Source: Baffinella frigidus (taxonomy: Eukaryota > Cryptophyceae > Cryptomonadales > Baffinellaceae). From it: a DNA stretch of 20,000 bases. The stretch lies in contig MU646810.1 of NCBI GenBank assembly GCA_026770585.1, forward strand, positions 22,412 to 42,411. Reading direction: 5' to 3'. A model generated the notes under the pieces. That model saw only the letters and a program-made list of their open reading frames with translations, searched no databases and had not been told where the DNA came from. The number at the start of each line of letters is the position of its first letter. The stretch's first letter is position 1. This document shows, piece by piece, positions 1 to 5,528 of this stretch. Position numbers and translations under genes: made by a program.

Positions 1-260
1 GTGTGGGGCGTAGAGCGTAAAGGGTGTGGGGCGTTGAGTGTGAAGAGTGTGGGGCGTAGAGTGTAAAGGGTGCGGGGCGTAGAGTGTGAAGGGTGTGGGG
101 CGTAGAGTGTAAAGGGTGTGTGGCGTAGAGTGTAAAGAGTGTGGGGCGTAGAGTGTAAAGGGTGTGGGGCGTAGAGTGTAAAGAGTGTGGTGCGTAAAAG
201 TGTGGGGTGTGGGGCGTAGAGTGTGGTAGTGGGGTGTGGGGCGTAGGTTTCAGGGTGTAG
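1..260. repeat. 23-bp minisatellite, GTGTGGGGCGTAGAGTGTAAAGG type
   Basis: Eight nearly perfect 23-bp units start at positions 1, 24, 47, 70, 93, 116, 139 and 162. After about 185 the pattern decays into GTGTGGGGTGTGG-like sequence, which fades near 260. The GTGTGGGG and GTAGGG words resemble degenerate telomere-type sequence, but the period is 23, not 7. No gene is visible. The array continues off the left edge. Confidence 0.85.
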
Positions 261-363
261 GGTCCCTCACTGCGTCCGGAGTCAGGGAGGGAGCGATAGA
301 GGGAGGAAAAGAAAGAGGGAGTTAGAGCACCTGGATCTCATCGGGGAACATGTTTACTTTAAC

Positions 364-495
364 AGAAAATGGATCCCTATTTGTTCATAGGAGTTGCACG
401 AAGGTTAATTAGGGCCCTCAGCAAATTTAATTAGGATAAGAACCCGGTTTGATTGGCCGTTTTCTTTTAAATTAAACATGTCCCCGGAGGAGGGA
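364..495. repeat. Dispersed about 130-bp repeat, copy 1
   Basis: This AT-rich block is closely similar, with a few small differences, to 6535-6667. Shared landmarks are CCCTAT-TGTTCATAGG, GAAGGTTAATTAGGGCCC, AAATTTAATTA and CTTTTAAATTAAACATG. Copy 2 lies between two exons of gene C. Copy 1 lies at the corresponding place beyond the last recovered exon of the paralogue, gene A. I therefore read it as an intron sequence inherited in a segmental duplication rather than as an independent mobile copy. No terminal inverted repeat was seen. Confidence 0.7.
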
Positions 496-572
496 TAGGC
501 CATGGGGAAGGGGACGCTCCGTGTTGTTGAGAGGGGGGGGGGTTAGGACCGTCTGTTCCGAGGAAAGAAACT

Positions 573-636
573 AGGAAAGAGCCTCTGAGCAAACGAGGAG
601 TAGCATTCCCTACGAAAGGGTGGCTTGACAGGGGTT
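573..636 (-). repeat. Intron hairpin element, copy at the left end of gene A
   Basis: Read on the minus strand, this copy runs from CAAGCCACCCTTTCGTAGGG through CTCCTCGTTTGCTCAGAGGC. It can form two hairpins, CCCT/AGGG and CCTCG/CGAGG-type. It matches the sequences that begin exactly at the 5' splice sites in introns of gene C (6951-7011 and 7245-7304). Here the donor side is mutated. The sequence beyond it (about 540-572) joins directly to a CAGACGGT word that in gene C is the end of exon 4, so the intervening exon appears deleted. Confidence 0.6.
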
Positions 637-726
637 TAGGGCGAGGGTGTAGGGTGTAGGTGTAGAGGGCGTAGGGTGTGAACGGTGTGGGGCGTAGGGT
701 GTGGGGTGTGGGGGGTGGGGTGTAGC

Positions 727-827
727 ACCTGCGACTTGGGCTTGGAAGAGAGAGAGAGAGAGGGAGAGAGAGGGAGAGAACGAGAGAGAGAGAGAGCGCG
801 AGAGAGAGCTCGCGAGAGAGAGAGCTC

Positions 828-871
<44 letters not shown>

Positions 872-872
872 A
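727..872. repeat. GA/CT microsatellite abutting an exon donor site
   Basis: This is an almost pure (GA)n tract interrupted by GCGC and GAGCTC, about 130 bp from 740. On the gene's strand it is a long CT tract starting three bases after the 5' splice site of gene A exon 4 (CAG|GTGTCC at 871-876). At 727-748 the minus strand contains AAGCCCAAGTCGCAG followed by GTGCTAC. This looks like the remnant of a P-K-S-Q exon end of the gene A/C family, cut by the microsatellite. Reading frames through the tract encode only Ser-Leu or Arg-Glu repeats and are not genes. Confidence 0.8.
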
Positions 873-873
873 C

Positions 874-2576
874 CTGGACCGACTGCGACTTGGTCTCGGT
901 GCCCATAACCTGGTACGTCTCCGTCACGTCCTCGTACCTTTTTCAGGGTTTGGGGTTTGGGGTGTAGAGGTTGGGGTTTATGGTGTAGGGTTGCCATTCG
1001 TAGGCAACACTGCACCCTGACGTGACGTCACGTCCTCGTAGCCCTTCGAGGACGTACCAGGGGCCTCTTCATCCAGTTCAGAGTTTAGGGTTCGGGGTAT
1101 GGGGTGTGGCGATCAGGGGTTAGAGTTTAGAGAGAGAAGCCGAGGTCTATTAAGTTGACAACCACGACCGCGGTATGGAGCCCGGGGGGAGAGGTGGGAC
1201 GAGACCAGAGGGCTCAACCCCAAGGGCCTAAGGGGGCTAAACCCCAACGGCCCAAACCCCAAACGACCACAGGGCTAAACCCGAACGGCCTCAGGGGGCT
1301 AAACCCTCAGGGCCTAAACCCTAACAGGGTCACAGGGGGTCGCACGTGATTTTGGGCACGCGCACGGAGCGCGTCTTAGTCTCCATCTTGGGCACCGTGT
1401 AGTTGTAGACCTGCTGCTCGTAGTTGACGCGCGGCACCTGCCGAAGACATCAGGAATCAGCCTCGGAGCAAACGAGAGCTACAGCCGCATACCCTACGAA
1501 CGAGGAGTAGGGTGGCGTGGCAGCAGCTCGTAGTTGACGCGCGGCACCTGCCGACCGACGCAGGAATCAGCCTGCGATTTCTTGGACATCTTGACCACCT
1601 GCGCCGTCCCGAGAGGGGGTTGACGCGCGGCACATGCCGATGAACGCAGCAGTCAGCCTCGGAGCAAACGAGGACTAGCACCACATGCCCTACCAAAGGG
1701 TGCCTCCGTCCAGGGTTGTCACGTCCCGCTCCCAACGCCCACGGTCGCATGAACAGGGTAGCGTCCCTGCCCTCGAACTCCAGCTCTGTCTCAGTGCATG
1801 CATGCCGGCCCTGTTGGTCTCTCTCTCGAGGGAAGGGGCAGCAGCTGGATCGTCTGGGACCTGGGCATCGTGTACGCACAAACACTAAACCCCAAACAGG
1901 TACGGGTACGCCAATGCGCTAACCTGTTCATGCGACCACCCTGCCAAGCCACCCAGCAAACGAGGACTAGCACCGCATGACCTCCCGTGCTAGTCCTAGT
2001 TTGCTGGGTGGCTTGGCAGGATGGCCTCCGACCAGCGTCCCTTCCCCCAGAGCGTCCCTACCCTCGAGTGAAGGGGCAGAACCTGGATCGTCTGCGACCT
2101 GGGCATCCTGTACGCCTGATCGTACCCGTACCTGTTTGGGGTTTGGGGTTTAGGGTTCAGGGTTCAGGGTTCAGGGTTCAGGGTTTAGGGTTTGGGGGAG
2201 CGTACGTGATTTTCGGCACGCTCACGCTCTGGGTGGCGGGCATGTTGACGACCCTTGCCATCGGCTGCGCCGACATGCCCACCATCTGCGGCTGCATGGG
2301 CATGGTGTACTGCGGCTGCATGGGCATGGTGTACTGCACGGGCGGCATGGTCTGGTAGGTCATCGGCTGCTGCATGGGCATGTTGTACGAGACCGGCATG
2401 GTGTAGGACTGGGTCGGCATGGTGTAGCCCTGCTGCATGGGCATGTACGGCGCCGGCGTCGGCGCGTACGACATGCCGGGGTAGCCGCCGTAGCCAGAGG
2501 GGTAGGGCATGTAGGACACGTTCTGGGTGCCCATGTACTTCCCATGATCGCTCCAGTCCTTGAGCCAGCCGGCCAT
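874..2576 (-). CDS. Gene A: multi-exon MPMQ/VPK-repeat protein, C-terminus not found
   Basis: Four phase-consistent exons are visible. Exon 1 (2576-2206) starts MAGWLKDWSDHGKYMG and continues as Tyr/Met/Pro/Gln-rich YTMPMQ repeats to VPKIT. Exon 2 (2131-2083) encodes YGYDQAYRMPRSQTIQ. Exon 3 (1437-1346) runs from VPRVNYEQQVYNYTVPKMET to VRVPKIT. Exon 4 (937-874) runs YEDVTETYQVMGTETKSQSVQ, less the first G. Phases 2, 0, 2, 0 match at every junction and together encode 192 residues. All donors are GT, all acceptors AG followed by G. The start is chosen because gene C begins with the same MAGWLKDW. The low-complexity head plus V-P-K modules recalls alveolins or articulins, the submembrane skeleton proteins of alveolates and euglenoids, but no diagnostic alveolin core repeat is seen, so this is weak inference. 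No terminal exon was found at 1-873; gene A may be truncated. Confidence 0.65.
938..1345 (-). other. Gene A intron 3, telomere-like sequence with an exon relic
   Basis: The intron starts CAC|GTGCGACCCCC and ends CCCTGAAAAAG|GTACGAG. Most of it, about 1080-1330, is a degenerate mixture of GGGTTTAG-like and GGGGCTAAACCC-like words. At 1021-1060 the minus strand repeats the beginning of exon 4 (GGGCTACGAGGACGTGACGTC, encoding YEDVTS) inside a small hairpin with CGTCCTCGAAGGGC. This is a partial exon copy, probably not used because it lacks a convincing splice frame. The acceptor is built from CCCTGAA plus AAAG. Confidence 0.5.
1459..1527 (-). repeat. Intron hairpin element, copy in gene A
   Basis: On the minus strand CTGCCACGCCACCCT is followed by a CGTAGGG word, then CTCTCGTTTGCTCCGAGGC. 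It ends CTGATTCCTGATGTCTTCGG, leading straight into the CAG acceptor of exon 3 at 1438-1440. This is the same layout as in introns 2 and 3 of gene C. A small insertion, ACTCCTCGTT, interrupts the first hairpin. Confidence 0.6.
1941..2019. repeat. Palindromic intron element: 33-bp arms, 13-bp loop
   Basis: The left arm 1941-1973 (CTGCCAAGCCACCCAGCAAA...) and right arm 1987-2019 are reverse complements with a single mismatch (CGAGG versus CTAGG), separated by 13 bases. The arm sequence is the intron element seen elsewhere in genes A and C, here present as two copies facing each other. In RNA it would be a very stable hairpin between gene A exons 2 and 3. Confidence 0.85.
2132..2205 (-). other. 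Gene A intron 1, made of telomere-like heptamers
   Basis: This 74-nt intron begins CAC|GTACGCTCCCCCAA and then consists of CCCTAAA, four CCCTGAA and CCCCAAA units up to the acceptor AAACAG|GTACGG. If it is retained, translation continues as YAPPNPKP and then stops. Gene C intron 1 has the same donor context and the same kind of repeat. The repeats are therefore older than the duplication, or were gained twice at one site. Confidence 0.7.
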
Positions 2577-2598
2577 TGTGATGATTGGTTGGGTGTTA

Positions 2599-2915
2599 AC
2601 GGGATTTTTTTTACGACCCGAGCTGTCAAATCTCCAAACGGGCCTTAATTATTTAAAAAAATATTTTGACCATTTTCTAGCTCTGTTTCACTCGGGTTGA
2701 CTAAATCGATTGTGTCCTTTTATTCGACCCAAATCGTCAAAAGTCTATTTTTTCAAGGGAATTTATCAACTTTTGGAGAACAGTTGTGATTTGGGCTCGA
2801 CAAATTGTCGAGCCCGATTCAAGTGGAACCAAGGGGTATAAAAAGGGGTATTTTATACCGGCTAGATTTTGGACGGAAGAGATTTTGACAGCTCGGGTCG
2901 TAAAAAGCTTCCCGT
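2599..2915. mobile_element. 317-bp terminal-inverted-repeat element upstream of gene A
   Basis: The ends are inverted repeats of about 37 bp: ACGGGAtttttTTTACGACCCGAGCTGTCAAA at 2599 and its complement ending CCCGT at 2915. Inside is a near-perfect palindrome GGGCTCGACAA/TTGTCGAGCCC (about 2793-2816) and another, GGTATAAAAA...TTTTATACC, at 2835-2859. No coding capacity is seen, so this is a MITE-like non-autonomous element. Its left end is 23 bp upstream of the gene A start codon, so it may supply promoter sequence. No clear target duplication was identified. Confidence 0.65.
2835..2859. promoter_or_regulatory. Possible TATA box, symmetrical
   Basis: The block contains TATAAAAA on the plus strand and TATAAAATA on the minus strand in one near-palindrome. 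It is about 260-280 bp upstream of the gene A start. TATA use in this organism is unknown, so this is only a candidate. Confidence 0.2.
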
Positions 2916-3002
2916 GAGATGTGACACGTAAAGGAGCTAAAGGACCTAGAGGACCTAAAGGGCCCGCTCATCCCCGAAGTCCAGGCCTTTCCCTGTGGTG
3001 TA

Positions 3003-3394
3003 GTTAGCTCGTTTTTGGATTATTTAGGGCAACACTAAAAACCATGAAGGTACGCTCGGATTTGAATCGGATTTAATTCGGAGAACCCCGTACAAGTACA
3101 CTATGGCCTTCCCTGTGGCGCGCTCATCCCCGAAGTCCAGGCCTTCCCTTCCACGCCAGACTGAAGAAAGGGGGAAAATATTTTAAACCGTATGTGGGTA
3201 CGGTATTGACTTTTGAAAACCATTGCCCTTGAGGGGAAAATGACTTTTGGCAACCCCTTCGAGGACTCTGGCGTGGTGTGGTGTAGTTAGCTCGTTTTTT
3301 GGATTATTTAGGGCAACACTAAAAACCATGAAGGTACGCACGGATTTGAATCGGATTTAATTCGAAGAACCCCGTAAACGTACACTATTTCCGG
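3003..3394 (+). repeat. Pair of about 105-bp direct repeats
   Basis: 3003-3108 and 3288-3394 are nearly identical: AGTTAGCTCGTTTTTGGATT, GGGCAACACTAAAAACCATG, GAATCGGATTTAATTCG, AGAACCCCGTA. A second, shorter duplication, GCTCATCCCCGAAGTCCAGG, occurs at about 2965 and 3121. A diverged fragment of the long unit (CGTAAATCGGATTTACATC) is found at about 9849. There are no coding signs inside, and the function is unknown. Confidence 0.75.
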
Positions 3395-3404
3395 TTGGAC
3401 CGTA

Positions 3405-3563
3405 CAAGTAGACTATTTGGAGGGGAATGAACGGAAATGCCTCAACTTCATGAAGGCACTCCCGGACTTGGGTGCTGAAGAACGCTAGGGGTTCCTCGCT
3501 CCCAATCTTGATGAAGTCCGCGATAAGTTTTCTTCACTATCTACTACTCGTGACCAGTCCATT
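3405..3563 (+). pseudogene. Coding-like relic cut off by a telomere-type array
   Basis: In one plus frame the conceptual translation reads VDYLEGNERKCLNFMKALPD, then LGAEER, an in-frame TAG at 3486-3488, then GFLAPNLDEVRDKFSSLSTT and RDQSIRI before it runs into the (TTTAGGG)n array at 3568. The composition is unlike the repeat-derived frames around it. I do not recognise the family. The internal stop and abrupt junction suggest a fragment of an exon or element ORF truncated where the telomeric repeat was added. Chance similarity to protein cannot be excluded. Confidence 0.35.
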
Positions 3564-3567
3564 AGGA

Positions 3568-3665
3568 TTTAGGGTTTAGGGTTTAGGGTTTAGGGTTTAG
3601 GGTTTAGGGTTTAGGGTTTAGGGTTTAGGGTTTAGGGTTTAGGGTTTAGGGTTTAGGGTTTAGGG
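3568..3665 (+). repeat. Perfect (TTTAGGG)14 telomere-type array
   Basis: There are fourteen consecutive exact TTTAGGG units with no variants, the cleanest stretch in the window. TTTAGGG is the plant and algal telomere repeat and is also used by several alveolates. Its perfection next to degenerate arrays suggests recent addition or expansion. Confidence 0.95.
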
Positions 3666-3671
3666 TTTAGG

Positions 3672-3819
3672 TTGTGCGATTTTCAGTGCAAAATTCGACC
3701 ATCAATTGGAAAATCAAATACCGGAACTTGGCACTGAAGGTGTAAGTGCTTATTTCAAAGAAATCTGAGATGAAAAGCGGGTTATTTTCCCCAACCTGCC
3801 CCGCCATTGAACTCAGACC
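3672..3819. other. Spacer between oppositely oriented telomere-type arrays
   Basis: About 150 bp of non-repetitive, moderately AT-rich sequence lies between (TTTAGGG)n on the left and (CCCTAAA)n on the right. No gene or recognised element is seen. Confidence 0.6.
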
Positions 3820-4862
3820 GCCAACCCTACACCCCTGACACTGCGCCCTCGACAATACACCCTGCACCCTAAACCCCAAACACGAACACTTAAACCCTAA
3901 ACCTTAAACCCTAAACCCTAAACCCTGAACCCTAAACCCTAAACCCTAAATTCCAAACCCCAAACCCTAAACCCTAAACCCTAAACCCTAAACCCTAAAC
4001 CCTAAACCCTAAACCCTAAACCCTAAACCCTAAACCCTAAACCCTAAACCCTGAACCCTTATCCCTATACCCTAAACCCTGAAAACCCCAACCCTGAACC
4101 TTTTAATCCTAAACTGTAAAACCTAAAGCTAAACCCTGAAACCCAAAACATAAATCCTAAACAATATGCCCTAACAATATAACCTGACGGGTGCAGTGTA
4201 GGTTTAGTCATCCGTCCTGGTTTGGTGAACCCTAAATGAACCCTGTACACCCTACACCCTAAACCCTGAACCCGAACCCCTAAAACCTTGTCACTAAACC
4301 CTCCACCCTCACTCCTAAGACCTAAATCTTAACCCTGGGCACTAAAACCTAAACCCTAAACCCTAAACATCAAACCCTGAACCTTCAACCCTAAACACTC
4401 AACTTTGAACCATGAAGCCTAAACCCTAAACCCCAACCCCTAGACACAAAACCCCGAACCCCAAACCCCAAACCCTTAACCCCAGAGGATAAATCCTAAA
4501 CCCTGAACCCTAAACCCTAAACCCTGAAACTAAACCATAAACCATAAACCATAACCCACAAACCCTAGACTCAAAACCCCAAACCCCAAACCCTAAACCC
4601 TAAGCCCTTAACCCAAAACCCTACACCCTAAACCCTGAAATATAAACCCTAAACCCTAAACCCTAAACCCTGAACCCTAAACCCTAAACCCTGAACCCTA
4701 AACCCTGAACCTTAAACCACAAACCATCAACCATCAACCATGAACCCTAAACTCTGAACCCTAAACCCTCAACCCTAAACATAAACCCCAAACCCTAAAC
4801 CTCAAATTAAACCCCAAACCCTAAACCTGAAAAACCAACCCTACACCCTCAACGCTGAAACC
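3820..4862 (-). repeat. Degenerate CCCTAAA array
   Basis: About 1 kb is dominated by CCCTAAA, CCCTGAA and CCCCAAA words. A perfect core of about 12 units lies at 3964-4050, with increasingly divergent units on both sides. Orientation is opposite to 3568-3665. No coding region is credible inside. Confidence 0.9.
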
Positions 4863-5353
4863 TACTGAGCCAGCAGCACATGTGGTGCGAGGGGAGAGGG
4901 GGGGAGAGGGAGAGAGGGAGAGAGAGCACTATCGGGAGAGAGGGAGAGAGGGTAAAGAATACAGGCTGTTATTGGGGCGTCAAAACCAGGGTGCCAGCCT
5001 GCAGACTCCGTGGTCCATGTGAGCCTCGGTCGGACAGGTGACGAGCCTCGATGGTTGACTAATGAAGGTAAGTTCTCTCTCGCTTGTGTGTGGCCCAAGT
5101 GGGGTCTCAGTCCATGACATACACACACGCACTCTCCTCAATTTAAGCGCGTTTACTCTCGGCTCGCGTTGGGTGCGGGCGTCAGTACGCGGGGGCACTG
5201 CCGAACGTCTCTTCTCCTTCGCTCTCAACGTTTTACTCTCAGCATCCAACTTTTTAGGTCCTTTAACTAGATGCTCAGCCAATGGCTCCAACGTCTGCAG
5301 AGGCGGTCCTATCCCCGGATAGTCCTCGCAAGGTGGCGCCGCCGTACGCAGGG
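4863..5353. other. Gene-poor stretch with GA tract and a duplicated block
   Basis: 4885-4950 is a GA-rich microsatellite. 5019-5069 (GTGAGCCTCGGTCGGACAGG, TGACGAGCCTCG, TGGTTGACTAATGAAGGT) is repeated at 5856-5908 inside the last intron of gene C. A minus-strand open frame near 5100-5291 reads KKLDAESKTLRAKEKRRSA, but it has no paralogue, splice support or recognisable domain, so I do not call it. Confidence 0.5.
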
Positions 5354-5427
5354 TACCTCCCTCATCAGAAATCGCCCCCCCCCCCTGGGATCACGGCCTA
5401 CTGTAGGGTCCTAGGCATAGGACTACT
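5354..5427. mobile_element. Half copy of the GTACCTC foldback element
   Basis: TACCTCCCTCATCAGAAATCG, a C run, and CCTACTGTAGGGTCCTAGGC match one arm of the elements at 11664-11770 and 14282-14485. The opposite arm is missing; its place is taken by the octamer array that follows. The octamer word TAGGGTCC is present once in the intact elements, so the array probably arose by expansion from within this element. Confidence 0.6.
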
Positions 5428-5528
5428 CTAGGGTCCTAGGGTCCTAGGGTCCTAGGGTCCTAGGGTCCTAGGGTCCAAGGGTCCTAGGGTCCTAGGGTCC
5501 TAGGGTCCTAGGGTCCTAGGGTCCTAGG
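5428..5528. repeat. Octamer array (TAGGGTCC)n
   Basis: About 12-13 tandem copies of TAGGGTCC, with one variant unit (GTCCAAGG), overlap the last codon positions of gene C. The TAG stop of that gene at 5524-5526 falls in the CCTAGG of the repeat edge. Every unit carries the palindrome CCTAGG. Confidence 0.9.

Larger units (their letters stand above)
1438..2082 (-). pseudogene. Decayed exon copies inside gene A intron 2
   Basis: Between exons 2 and 3 of gene A lie broken duplicates of the same exon modules. At 1848-1880 the minus strand reads AYTMPRSQTIQ, but the donor GT has become CT. The exon-3 start, GTGCCGCGCGTCAAC (VPRVN), recurs at about 1523-1537 and 1616-1630, truncated each time. At 1572-1598 a nine-codon stretch VVKMSKKSQ has an AG acceptor but only a GC donor; it could be a micro-exon if GC donors are used. 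The pieces are separated by copies of the intron hairpin element (1459-1527, 1657-1706). The simplest reading is repeated local duplication of exon-plus-intron modules followed by decay. Confidence 0.55.

Noticed and set aside
1-260. CRISPR-like array
   Set aside because: Units are directly adjacent with no spacers; a eukaryotic minisatellite.
2255-2563. Plus-strand open frame opposite gene A exon 1
   Set aside because: Antisense shadow of a GC-biased exon whose sense frame is conserved in gene C.
4980-5291. Minus-strand frame with KKLDAESKTLRAKEKRR
   Set aside because: Looks partly protein-like, but includes a duplicated non-coding block and has no relative or splice sites.
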